From Clostridia bacterium (lineage in GTDB: Bacteria > Bacillota > Clostridia > Lachnospirales > Bianqueaceae): 64,000 nucleotides of DNA. Positions within the stretch are counted from its first letter, which is position 1. Every line of letters starts with the position of its first letter. The notes under the pieces are model-generated. The model was given only the letters and a program-made list of their open reading frames with translations, ran no database searches and had not been told where the DNA came from. The DNA lies in the NCBI GenBank assembly GCA_900764045.1, contig CAAFMN010000024.1:124001-188000 (forward strand), in the 5' to 3' direction. Below, piece by piece: positions 34,083-42,830 of the stretch. A program made the position numbers and the translations under genes.

Positions 34083-36296
34083 GTGGAGAAGATAGCGATC
34101 AAAAGGCCGATGCTATGGATGCTTGCGGCATTCGGACTGGGAGTGATTCTGGCGCGGTTATTGTCAGTATGGAGTTTGTTCCTGCCGCCAGCAGGAGCAT
34201 GGCTTTATTACAGAGAGAAACGGAATAAGACGCATCCGATCTGGCTGATCCTTTTGATGAGTATATGGATCGGCAGCGGACGTTGGTACATCTTGAAGTT
34301 ATGGGAAGACCATGTTCTGACGGAACAACGGAAGTATCAGGGGATTGAGGCGGTGGTGGAAAATGTGTCTGAAGCGGGAGAGACTCAGAGGGCCATTCTG
34401 CGTTCAGCTGCTTTTTACGGCAGGGCCTCAGTTATCCTGAAGGAAGATATTCGGGTTGGAACCAGAATTCGGACAGATATTTTTTTGGATCCGATCCAGA
34501 ATAACGGCAATCCCGGGGAGTTCGACAGTAAGGCATATCAGAGGGTACGCGGTGTTTATTATTACGGTCGGCTCAGTCATATGGAGATCCTGAGACAGGG
34601 AAGAGGAAGTCTGTTCGGGGAGATACGTCAGAGTATGGCAGAGAAACTCCTGCGGGTACTTCCGCAGCCGGAGAGCGGACTTCTGTCCGCAATCCTCTTA
34701 GGCGAGGCTATCGGCTTGGAAGAGGATTGCCGGAGCATGTTTCAAAAGCTGGGGATTTCTCATATTCTGGCGATCTCAGGTCTGCATGTCGGGATGATTT
34801 ATCGTATTTTGCAAAAAATTGCAGGGAAAAAGCGGAGAAGCGCGGCGGTGATTCCGTTGGCAGGGCTATGGGGATATACGATCCTCACTGGCGGTGCCGC
34901 GTCAACAATAAGAGCGGCTGTCATATGTACGGTCAGTGCCTTTCAAAAGCGCGGCGGTGGGAAGACGGATTCTCTGAATTCATTGGCGGCCTCTGCATGG
35001 GTGTTGTTGGTATGGAATCCATTATATATTTTGGATATGGGATTTCAGCTTTCTTTTGCATGTACGGCTTCACTGTTTCTTTTTTCCGGGGTGCTGAATC
35101 GCTGGTTCTGGCTTCCCAGAGAAGTAAGACGGATATTGTCCCCGACGATAGCTATTCTGATTGGAAGTATGCCGATCAGTTTGTACTATTTTTATACATG
35201 GAGTCCGTATCAGATTTTATTGAATCTCCTGATACTCCCCGCAATGGGACTGGTATTTACCATGGGAGGCGCTGTTTTACTTCTGTCCGTGCTATGGGAA
35301 GGTGTAGGCAGAGTATGCGGCGGCGGGATACTGTATCTTTTGCGCATGATACGGTATTGCGTACAATGGGCATATGGCCTTCCGGGAGCAGTATGGACGT
35401 TGGGACGTCCTGGTACGGCAACCCTTTGTCTGTATTATCTGGGGTGGGCAACCTGGATTTGGAGGCAAAACCAGCCGAAAGGACGACGAGGCCGGCCCAT
35501 TTCTTGGTATCTGTGGGGAATCGGTGTTGTTTTGCTTTTTTTGCCGAAGCCACTCTGGAGCTGCACCTTCCTGAATGTAGGGCAGGGAGACTGCTGCGTG
35601 CTGGAGACAGAAGGCAAGGTGTTTTTAATCGATGCAGGACCGGGATATACGAGGAGTATTCAACCGTATTTATTATCTAAGGGAATCCGTAGGATCGATG
35701 GCGTATGGGTCAGTCATGGAGATTGGGACCATGTAGAAGGATTAATGGAGCTTTTGACAGATTCTGATTTTATCGTTGAGAACTGGTATCTTCCTCAGGG
35801 AGAGCAGCATCACGGAGCGGCGCTGCAGAGGATTGAGAAAATGGGGAAGCGAGTATGGCGTGTTGCCGCGGGAGATCAGCTGCGGATCGGGAAGATGGTA
35901 TTTACCTGTCTTGCTCCGCGGAAGGATGGGACATATGCTGATTCCAATCAGGCTTCTATGGTTTTGAGTTTTAGTGATGGGGAAAATTCTATTATATTTT
36001 GCGGAGATCTAGATCAGGAGGGAGAGAGGCAGCTTCTGGAAGGAATAGAACGCTGCGATATTATGAAGGTGGCGCATCATGGTTCGGCAACGTCCAGTTC
36101 GGCGGCATGGCTGGAGAGGACGTCCCCGAGTCTTGCGGTAATCAGCTGCGACAGAGAAGGCGGTTATGGACACCCGGATCCGGAAGTCGTCGCAAGATTG
36201 GAGGAACAGGGCAGTACTGTGTGTGTGACAGATGATGTGGGAGCAATCCAGGTATGGGCATCCGGAAAATATTGGTCTTATAAAACCGGTCGGTAA
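34083..36296 (+). CDS. comEC: ComEC DNA-uptake channel
   Basis: A 737-residue polytopic protein that carries single-stranded DNA across the membrane. The N-terminal OB-like domain (about residues 60-170), the Competence membrane domain starting near AILLGEAIGLEED and LAISGLHVGMIYRI, and a C-terminal metallo-beta-lactamase domain (VGQGDCCVLETEG, SHGDWDHVEGL, CGDLDQEG, VAHHGSATSS) are all present, so it appears full length. GTG 34083 lacks a strong ribosome site and is preceded by a hairpin, TTTCGG/CCGAAA. It is followed 11 bases later by holA, a common neighbour. Confidence 0.95.
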   Translation: MEKIAIKRPMLWMLAAFGLGVILARLLSVWSLFLPPAGAWLYYREKRNKTHPIWLILLMSIWIGSGRWYILKLWEDHVLTEQRKYQGIEAVVENVSEAGETQRAILRSAAFYGRASVILKEDIRVGTRIRTDIFLDPIQNNGNPGEFDSKAYQRVRGVYYYGRLSHMEILRQGRGSLFGEIRQSMAEKLLRVLPQPESGLLSAILLGEAIGLEEDCRSMFQKLGISHILAISGLHVGMIYRILQKIAGKKRRSAAVIPLAGLWGYTILTGGAASTIRAAVICTVSAFQKRGGGKTDSLNSLAASAWVLLVWNPLYILDMGFQLSFACTASLFLFSGVLNRWFWLPREVRRILSPTIAILIGSMPISLYYFYTWSPYQILLNLLILPAMGLVFTMGGAVLLLSVLWEGVGRVCGGGILYLLRMIRYCVQWAYGLPGAVWTLGRPGTATLCLYYLGWATWIWRQNQPKGRRGRPISWYLWGIGVVLLFLPKPLWSCTFLNVGQGDCCVLETEGKVFLIDAGPGYTRSIQPYLLSKGIRRIDGVWVSHGDWDHVEGLMELLTDSDFIVENWYLPQGEQHHGAALQRIEKMGKRVWRVAAGDQLRIGKMVFTCLAPRKDGTYADSNQASMVLSFSDGENSIIFCGDLDQEGERQLLEGIERCDIMKVAHHGSATSSSAAWLERTSPSLAVISCDREGGYGHPDPEVVARLEEQGSTVCVTDDVGAIQVWASGKYWSYKTGR

Positions 36297-36307
36297 AGGA
36301 GAAGAAG

Positions 36308-37300
36308 ATGGAGAAATTGACAGCACAGCTGAAAAGCGGAGAATTAGAGCGAGTCTATCTGCTTTTTGGCAGTGAAGAATATCTGATTCATTTTTATGGG
36401 AAAAGGCTGACAGATAAAAGTGTTGCTCCGGAGGACCGCTTTATGAATCTCTGCGTGTTAGAAGGGGCGGAAGCAACCGCGGACCGGATTCAGGAGAGTA
36501 CGGATACCTATCCCTTTATGGGAGAAAAGAGGGTTACTCTGGTTAAGGGGTCCGAGTGGTTTTCTGGTAAGAGAAATGACGCAGAGGGACAGGAAAAGCT
36601 CCTTGCGCTTCTGAGAAATCTTACGCCTACTACGCTTCTGATTTTTGAAGAGCAGCAGGTGGATAAGAGAACAGCTTTATACAAAGCCGTTCAAAAAGCT
36701 GGATATGCCGCGGAACTATCCCAGCCGGATGAGGAGGGGATGATCCGTTTTGTCGCACGGGAACTCGCGGAGTCCAAAAAGATGCTGAGCAGGGAGACCG
36801 CGCAGTATTTCCTACAGACGGTGGGCGGAGATATGATCCACCTACAGCTGGAACTGGAAAAGCTTGCCGCTTATAAGGGGGAAGAGGAGATCGTAACGAT
36901 CGATGACGTAAACCGAATCTGTAGCCCACAGCCGGAGAGCAATGTATTTCGGATGACAGATGCGCTCGGAGAGAGAAAACGTAGGGAGGCTATGCGGATC
37001 TATGAGAGGCTTTTGGAGAACAACGAACCGCCGCAGAGAATCTATAGTCTGCTGATGCAGCAGATCCGTAAACTCTACCGTATTCGACTTTGTGACGGTA
37101 AACGGATGTCTAAAGAAGAATGTGCGGAATTCGCAGGCATTGCTCCGAGAATTGTGTGGCTATATCAAAAACAGGCTGCCAGATTTTCCAGAGAGGATTT
37201 GGAGAGAATGCTGGAAGAAATGACGGAGATGGATGAAAAGATCAAGCTAAGCCAATTGGATGAGACGGACGCGATTGAGCGTCTGATAGCGTCAGTATAG
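36308..37300 (+). CDS. holA: DNA polymerase III delta subunit
   Basis: The clamp-loader subunit that opens the beta sliding clamp. The 330-residue product has the family start (VYLLFGSEEYLI), a degenerate AAA-like core, TDALGERKRREAMRIYERLL and the C-terminal collar domain with LMQQIRKLYRIR. AAAGGAG precedes ATG. It closes the comEA-comEC run. Its last nine bases overlap the end of the convergent gpr gene. Confidence 0.95.
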   Translation: MEKLTAQLKSGELERVYLLFGSEEYLIHFYGKRLTDKSVAPEDRFMNLCVLEGAEATADRIQESTDTYPFMGEKRVTLVKGSEWFSGKRNDAEGQEKLLALLRNLTPTTLLIFEEQQVDKRTALYKAVQKAGYAAELSQPDEEGMIRFVARELAESKKMLSRETAQYFLQTVGGDMIHLQLELEKLAAYKGEEEIVTIDDVNRICSPQPESNVFRMTDALGERKRREAMRIYERLLENNEPPQRIYSLLMQQIRKLYRIRLCDGKRMSKEECAEFAGIAPRIVWLYQKQAARFSREDLERMLEEMTEMDEKIKLSQLDETDAIERLIASV

Positions 37301-38179
37301 ATATTGTCTTAGAGCCTCTGCGGAGAGGTGATGAAGATATCGGTTCAGCGCACCAGAGAGGATACCAGAGAGCTGTGCTGCCGCGAAATCCATGTTCTTC
37401 GGTGTTACGTAGAGATTGGAATATCCATTCAGCAGGTCTGGAGAAGCGTCCGGCACCGCATCCAGAATCATGGTACGCGCGTCCACAACCGTAGGGATAC
37501 CGAGAGCAATGACGGGAGCCCCCAGGTTTTTGGACGATAACATTTGACGTCGGTTCCCAATACCGGCTCCGGGACGGATTCCTGTATCTGTCAGCTGGAT
37601 TGTTGTATTGACACGGGAAATGCTGCGCGCTGCCAATGCGTCAATTAGAATGATCGCATCCGCGTGGATTCGATCTTGAATCCCGCATACGATTTCCAGG
37701 GTTTCGATGCCGGTTTGTCCCATAACACCGGGAGCCAAAGCGCAAACGGGACGGAGTTCATTCCGAAGTTCTTCTGGGACAGTCTCTCGGATATGGCGGC
37801 TGATCAGAAGGCCGGAGACAGTAAGAGGACCCAGAGAATCCGCGGCGACATTGCGGTTTCCAAGACCGATGATCAGAACGGAGGCGTTCTCACGAAGGGG
37901 AAGAAGGCTCTGAAGAGTCTGAGACAACAGCTCCGTAATCTCTTCATGCGCCGCGAGATGGTTCTGGTTCAGATGAGGATTTTCCAGGGTGATATAGGTA
38001 CCGGCTGGTTTTCCCACAGTCCGTTCTCCGGTTTCGTTAAGAACGCGTACGGTAGAGATCAGAGTATGAAAGGAGCCCTGATGATGGTCCTCAAACAGAA
38101 CGCCGTCGATCTCACCGGGAGTGGCGGACAGCAGAGCCTCACGAGATTCCAGGGCTAGATCGGAAAAAAGTGTTGGCAT
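37292..38179 (-). CDS. gpr: Germination protease GPR
   Basis: An aspartic-type spore protease (family A25) that degrades small acid-soluble proteins at germination. The 295-residue product begins with a short propeptide-like segment and shows LALESREALLSA, IIGLGNRNVAADSLGP, APGVMGQTGIET, IIDALAARSISRVNTTIQ-like and GIGNRRQMLSSKNLG segments typical of GPR. I chose ATG 38179, about 12 bases after AGGAGG; the open frame upstream to 38272 is not family sequence. It is convergent with holA (nine-base overlap) and divergent from rpsT. No clear sigma-G promoter was found by eye. Confidence 0.95.
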   Translation of the reverse strand: MPTLFSDLALESREALLSATPGEIDGVLFEDHHQGSFHTLISTVRVLNETGERTVGKPAGTYITLENPHLNQNHLAAHEEITELLSQTLQSLLPLRENASVLIIGLGNRNVAADSLGPLTVSGLLISRHIRETVPEELRNELRPVCALAPGVMGQTGIETLEIVCGIQDRIHADAIILIDALAARSISRVNTTIQLTDTGIRPGAGIGNRRQMLSSKNLGAPVIALGIPTVVDARTMILDAVPDASPDLLNGYSNLYVTPKNMDFAAAQLSGILSGALNRYLHHLSAEALRQYLY

Positions 38180-38244
38180 GGAAAATAGTACCTCCTGAAA
38201 ACAATGGATAGGTTTATTTTTCTGAGAAATCTTTAAAATATGCA

Positions 38245-38273
38245 TTGACAAATGACACTTTGTAGGGTACAAT
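38245..38273 (+). promoter_or_regulatory. rpsT promoter
   Basis: A near-consensus sigma-A promoter: TTGACA (38245-38250), a 17-base spacer and TACAAT (38268-38273). The leader before the S20 start is about 65 bases. Confidence 0.88.
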
Positions 38274-38347
38274 AATAGTTGTGTATGTCCGTTCTATTAT
38301 TCGTGTCTCAAATGATAGAATTTTATTATTCAGGAGGAGTAATATTC

Positions 38348-38614
38348 ATGGCAAACATTAAGTCCGCAAAGAAGAGAATTCTGGTAATTGAGAAGAAGAC
38401 CCTGCGCAATAAGATGATCAAGTCTCAGGTTAAGACTGCTATTAAGAAGGTACTTGCCGCAATCGAGGCTCAGGATGTTGCTGCCGCAAAGGCCAATCTG
38501 ACTGTTGCGATCTCCACGATCGATAAGGCTAGAGCTAAGGGAATCTTCCACAAGAATACCGCTTCCAGAAAGATTTCTCGTCTGACCAAGGCTGTTAATA
38601 AGATCGCTGCCTGA
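38348..38614 (+). CDS. rpsT: 30S ribosomal protein S20
   Basis: A small basic protein binding 16S rRNA in the 30S body. The 88-residue product starts MANIKSAKKRI and ends in the helical FHKNTASRKISRLTKAVNK, as usual for S20. ATG 38348 follows AGGAGGAGT at a good distance; the open frame upstream is untranslated leader. A terminator follows, so it is a single-gene unit. Confidence 0.98.
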   Translation: MANIKSAKKRILVIEKKTLRNKMIKSQVKTAIKKVLAAIEAQDVAAAKANLTVAISTIDKARAKGIFHKNTASRKISRLTKAVNKIAA

Positions 38615-38642
38615 TCACAGATAACTGCAGACCCAAACCAAG

Positions 38643-38687
38643 GACTTGCAATGGCACTCTCACGGCCGTTGGAGGTTCTTTTTTTAT
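38643..38687 (+). terminator. rpsT terminator
   Basis: CAATGGC pairs with GCCGTTG (with G-U), extended by GACTT/GGTTC-like outer pairs, and is followed by about nine T residues. Confidence 0.8.
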
Positions 38688-38703
38688 ACTCTGATAGGCT
38701 CGT

Positions 38704-38732
38704 TCATATTATACATCCTTCCTGCATAGAGT
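38704..38732 (+). promoter_or_regulatory. Sigma-E-like promoter of spoIIP
   Basis: TCATATT (38704-38710), a 14-base spacer and CATAGAGT (38725-38732) match the mother-cell sigma-E pattern (ATATT, 14 bases, CATACA-T) except for two -10 bases. It lies 24 bases before spoIIP, an established sigma-E gene in model spore formers. Confidence 0.7.
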
Positions 38733-38755
38733 GTGGATAAGGGAGGAGGGGCGAT

Positions 38756-39769
38756 ATGCATCGGAGAAGGCAGAAAAAATGGCATTGGGGTTGGATCACG
38801 CTGATCGTTGCTGCCGTTCAGCTGACAGCGCTCCTGGCGGTGCAGGGAGGAGAGGCCGCGGAAAACTGGCAGAATCTTTTCACGGTGAGAGAAGAAAGCG
38901 TGGAAGAGGCATCCGCAACCGAAGAGAAGAACGAAGCTTTTCTAGGCTATCCCAGAATCTATACGTCTACAGTGATAGAAGAACAGGAGGAGATGGAGGA
39001 TCTGCGTCCCTTATATCCGATCGAAGCATTACAGAGCTTTGAGAATCTCCGAAAAATGTATATGTATGATCCAGAGTATCTTGTACCTTATCCGGAACTT
39101 TTAGATGCGGAACGATTTATGGAGAGAGAGCTGACAGCGGATTTTACGGTAGACGGACCGCAGATCCTGATCTTCCATACGCATGGAAGTGAGACTTATG
39201 CGGACGGAAGCAGCGTACGTGAGGTGGGAGAATATTTGAAAGAGGTTCTGGAGCAGAAATACGGCGTATCGGTATTGCATGATACCACGCTGTATGATAC
39301 GGATCCGCAAGTCAGTGCGTATGATAAAATGCGGACCAGTATACAGGCGATACTGGATGCGCAGTCATCCCTTCAGGTAACGATTGATCTGCATCGCGAC
39401 GGTGTCGGCGGAGACGGCAGGCTGATAACACAGATTGATGGAGAGACGACGGCACAGCTGATGTGTGTTACGGGAATCAGCGCGGAATACAATTCGGAGA
39501 CCGGTAGGATGGAGGAGACATCGTATCTCTATAATCCGAACAGGGAGGCTAATCTGGCATTCAGCTTTCGGGCCAAGATGGCCTGCGATGCGTTGTACCC
39601 AGGATTGATGCGGGGAATTTATCTCTCTACCTACCGTTATAGTACATATATGCGGGAAAAGGGAATGCTGCTGGAGGTCGGAGCACAGGGAAACCTTCTG
39701 GACGAATGTAAACGCGCTATGGATGATTTTGCTCCGGCTCTGATGCAGATTCTGAACGGAAAGGGATAA
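38756..39769 (+). CDS. spoIIP: Stage II sporulation protein P, engulfment wall hydrolase
   Basis: SpoIIP is an amidase and endopeptidase that works with SpoIID to thin and remodel septal peptidoglycan during engulfment. The 337-residue product has a membrane anchor (WGWITLIVAAVQLTALLAV), an acidic linker and the amidase-like domain with ILIFHTHGSETYADG (metal ligands) and TIDLHRDGVGGD, ending with MLLEVGAQGN. GGGAGGAGG precedes ATG. Location between rpsT and lepA is typical. Confidence 0.95.
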   Translation: MHRRRQKKWHWGWITLIVAAVQLTALLAVQGGEAAENWQNLFTVREESVEEASATEEKNEAFLGYPRIYTSTVIEEQEEMEDLRPLYPIEALQSFENLRKMYMYDPEYLVPYPELLDAERFMERELTADFTVDGPQILIFHTHGSETYADGSSVREVGEYLKEVLEQKYGVSVLHDTTLYDTDPQVSAYDKMRTSIQAILDAQSSLQVTIDLHRDGVGGDGRLITQIDGETTAQLMCVTGISAEYNSETGRMEETSYLYNPNREANLAFSFRAKMACDALYPGLMRGIYLSTYRYSTYMREKGMLLEVGAQGNLLDECKRAMDDFAPALMQILNGKG

Positions 39770-39796
39770 AATAATTGTGGAAAGTTGTGAGGCGCT

Positions 39797-39806
39797 GTGA
39801 TATAAT
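39797..39806 (+). promoter_or_regulatory. Extended -10 promoter of lepA
   Basis: TGATATAAT, a perfect TATAAT with an upstream TG, lies 55 bases before lepA. No -35 with ideal spacing is present (TTGTGG is 20 bases away), consistent with an extended -10 type promoter. Confidence 0.6.
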
Positions 39807-39861
39807 AAATTCAGCCCGAACATGTTGGGTATGAGGAGATAAAGGAGTTAAGCACAGACGG

Positions 39862-41676
39862 ATGAAACAGGAAAATATTCGAAACTTTTGCATTATCGCA
39901 CACATTGATCATGGCAAATCTACGCTGGCAGACCGTATTATTGAAAAGACGGGACTGCTGACGGCACGAGAGATGCAGAATCAGGTGCTTGACAATATGG
40001 ATCTGGAACGTGAGCGCGGCATTACGATCAAGGCGCAGGCAGTCCGTCTGATCTATAAAGCACAGGACGGACAGGAGTATACGCTCAATTTGATTGATAC
40101 GCCGGGACATGTTGACTTTAATTACGAGGTGTCCAGAAGCCTGGCTGCCTGTGAAGGCGCGCTTCTGGTAGTGGACGCGGCGCAGGGCATTGAGGCGCAG
40201 ACGCTGGCCAATTGTTATCTGGCGCTGGATCATGATCTGGAGATCCTACCGGTAATCAACAAAATCGATCTTCCGGCAGCCAATCCGGAATGGGTAAAGC
40301 AGGAGATTGAAGATGTGATCGGGCTGGATACAGCAGACGCGCCTTTGATTTCAGCGAAGACAGGACTGAATATTGACGATGTACTGGAGAAGATCGTAAA
40401 ACTTCTGCCGCCGCCCAAGGGGGATGCGGACGCACCGCTGAAGGCTCTGATTTTTGATTCCTTATATGATTCCTACCGAGGAGTTATCGTTTTTATTCGT
40501 GTCAAAGAAGGAAAGATCCGGAAGGGGATGCGCGTCCGGATGATGGCAACGGAACAGGAGTATGAGGTCGTAGAGGCGGGCTATATGGGTGCGGGACGTC
40601 TGATGCCGTCCGCGAACGGACTGTCTGCCGGAGAAGTTGGCTATTTTACAGCCAGCATTAAAGAGGTGGGACATACACGGGTGGGCGATACGGTAACAGA
40701 AGCGGAGAGACCGGCGGCAGAACCATTGCCGGGGTATAAGCAGGTACAGTCCATGGTTTTCTGCGGAATGTATCCGGCGGATGGCTCCAAGTATCCGGAT
40801 CTGCGGGATGCGTTGGAGAAATTAAAGCTGAATGACGCATCGCTGTTTTTTGAGGCGGAGACCTCCAAAGCCCTGGGATTTGGTTTTCGCTGCGGCTTTT
40901 TGGGATTGCTGCATATGGAGATCATTCAGGAGCGGCTGGAAAGAGAATTTAATCTGGATCTTGTTACGACAGCTCCAGGTGTTGTGTATAGAATATATAA
41001 GACGGACGGTGAAGAAATCCTCCTGTCCAATCCGGCGGATATGCCGGATCCCGCTGAGATCGAATGGATGGAAGAGCCCATGGTTAAAGCGGAGATTATG
41101 CTGCCGTCGGAGCATATCGGCGGGATTATGAAGTTGTGTCAGGAGCGCCGGGGTGAGTATATCGGAACGGAATATATTGAGGATACGAGAGCCCTTCTGA
41201 CCTATAAGCTGCCGCTTAACGAAATTATATATGATTTTTTCGATGCGCTGAAGTCTCGAAGCCGAGGCTATGCATCGTTCGATTATGATCTGATTGGTTA
41301 TCAGAGGTCGGATCTTGTCCGACTTGATATCCTGATCAACCGGGAGCCGGTAGATGCCTTGTCCTTTATTGTGCATGAGAGCAAAGCCTATGAACGTGGG
41401 AGAAGAATCGCGGAAAAGCTGAAGGATGAAATCCCGCGGCATTTGTTTGAGATCCCGATTCAGGCGGCGATCGGCAGCAAGGTGATTGCGAGGGAGACCG
41501 TTAAGGCTATGCGGAAGGACGTTCTGGCAAAGTGTTACGGCGGAGATATCACGCGTAAGAAGAAGCTTCTGGAAAAACAAAAAGAAGGCAAGAAGCGGAT
41601 GAGACAGGTGGGCAATGTGGAAGTGCCGCAGGCGGCGTTTATGAGTGTACTGAAGTTTGATGAGGATGATAAGTAA
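39862..41676 (+). CDS. lepA: Elongation factor 4 (LepA)
   Basis: A ribosomal GTPase acting in translation initiation or back-translocation under stress. G motifs are IAHIDHGKSTLADRI, RGITIKAQ, DTPGHVDFNYEVSR and INKIDLPAA. The LepA-specific C-terminal domain (ARETVKAMRKDVLAKCYGGD) ends at residue 604. AAGGAG lies about 14 bases before ATG, slightly far. hemW starts immediately after the stop (TAAATG), so the two are coupled. Confidence 0.97.
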   Translation: MKQENIRNFCIIAHIDHGKSTLADRIIEKTGLLTAREMQNQVLDNMDLERERGITIKAQAVRLIYKAQDGQEYTLNLIDTPGHVDFNYEVSRSLAACEGALLVVDAAQGIEAQTLANCYLALDHDLEILPVINKIDLPAANPEWVKQEIEDVIGLDTADAPLISAKTGLNIDDVLEKIVKLLPPPKGDADAPLKALIFDSLYDSYRGVIVFIRVKEGKIRKGMRVRMMATEQEYEVVEAGYMGAGRLMPSANGLSAGEVGYFTASIKEVGHTRVGDTVTEAERPAAEPLPGYKQVQSMVFCGMYPADGSKYPDLRDALEKLKLNDASLFFEAETSKALGFGFRCGFLGLLHMEIIQERLEREFNLDLVTTAPGVVYRIYKTDGEEILLSNPADMPDPAEIEWMEEPMVKAEIMLPSEHIGGIMKLCQERRGEYIGTEYIEDTRALLTYKLPLNEIIYDFFDALKSRSRGYASFDYDLIGYQRSDLVRLDILINREPVDALSFIVHESKAYERGRRIAEKLKDEIPRHLFEIPIQAAIGSKVIARETVKAMRKDVLAKCYGGDITRKKKLLEKQKEGKKRMRQVGNVEVPQAAFMSVLKFDEDDK

Positions 41677-42816
41677 ATGAAGCCGCTGGGCATCTATCTC
41701 CATGTTCCTTTTTGCATACAAAAGTGCAGGTACTGCGATTTTCTGTCGGCACCGGCTTGCAGTGAAGTGCGAAGGGCCTATTTGGATGCGCTAAAAAGAG
41801 AGATTGCCAGCCGGACAGAAGAGCTGAAAAGTTATAGTATCCACAGTCTGTATATCGGAGGAGGGACGCCCTCTATTTTGAGTCCGGAGGAGTTTAGCGA
41901 GATCGCGCGGACACTGCGGGCTCATACCGGTATATGGCAAGAGGACGCGGAGCGCACGATCGAGGCCAATCCCGGGACTGTGACAGAAGAAAAAGCACAG
42001 GCGTGGAGAGCTTGGGGAATGAATCGTGTCAGCATGGGAATGCAGGCTGCCCAGAACCGCCTTTTACAGATTCTGGGGCGGATTCATACGCAGGCCGATG
42101 TGGAGACGAGTATGAAGATCCTACGACAGGAAGGATTTTCCAATCTAAATCTGGATCTGATGATGGGATTGCCGGGGCAGAGTCTTCAGGATTGGCGGGA
42201 GAGTCTGGAACAGGCGGTCTGTCTGGAGCCAGAGCATATATCCTGCTATAGCTTGATATTAGAAGAGGGGACTCCTCTGTATGAAGATGTGAGAAAGGGA
42301 AGAATCTCACTCCCGGAGGAGGAGACGGACCGAGAGATGTATGATCTGACGCTGCGGTATTTGGCGGAAAAGGGATACCGGCAATATGAAATCTCTAATT
42401 TTGCCAAACCGGGCTATGCCAGCCGGCACAATCTCTCCTATTGGGATCTGAGTGAATACCAGGGGATCGGATTGGGCGCGGCATCCTATAGGAAAGGGCG
42501 GCGCCTGAAAAATGAAGAGGACCTTACCGTTTACATCCATGCGCAGGATCCGGCGGCATTGGAGAGGATCGAAGAGGAAGCCTCAGAAAAAGATGCCATG
42601 GAGGAGTGGATGTTTTTGGGCTTCCGACGGACCAGCGGAGTGCGGGCCTCAGAATTTGAAGCGAGATTTCACAAAAAAATGTGGGATGTCTATGGTACAG
42701 TCCTGAAAAAGCTGGAGGCAGAGGGGCTGATTGTCTGCCGGGACGATGGAGCGGCACTGAGTCGCAGAGGATTGGATCTGGCCAATATCGTGTTTGAAGA
42801 GTTTTTATTAGATTGA
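41677..42816 (+). CDS. hemW: HemW, radical SAM heme chaperone
   Basis: A radical SAM protein once called oxygen-independent coproporphyrinogen oxidase-like, now seen as a heme-transfer chaperone. The cluster motif CIQKCRYC, GGGTPS, and the HemW heme-binding signature HNLSYW near residue 250 are present, and the N-terminal extra cysteine of true HemN is absent. The length of 379 residues fits HemW. It follows lepA directly. The next gene starts just after it, or overlaps it if the first of two ATG codons is used. Confidence 0.93.
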   Translation: MKPLGIYLHVPFCIQKCRYCDFLSAPACSEVRRAYLDALKREIASRTEELKSYSIHSLYIGGGTPSILSPEEFSEIARTLRAHTGIWQEDAERTIEANPGTVTEEKAQAWRAWGMNRVSMGMQAAQNRLLQILGRIHTQADVETSMKILRQEGFSNLNLDLMMGLPGQSLQDWRESLEQAVCLEPEHISCYSLILEEGTPLYEDVRKGRISLPEEETDREMYDLTLRYLAEKGYRQYEISNFAKPGYASRHNLSYWDLSEYQGIGLGAASYRKGRRLKNEEDLTVYIHAQDPAALERIEEEASEKDAMEEWMFLGFRRTSGVRASEFEARFHKKMWDVYGTVLKKLEAEGLIVCRDDGAALSRRGLDLANIVFEEFLLD

Positions 42817-42830
42817 TGGAGGAAAAGAGG

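Noticed and set aside
38177..38250. Sigma-G promoter for gpr (GCATA-like element)
   Set aside because: A GCATA-like -35 exists, but no CATNNTA-type -10 lies at the right spacing.
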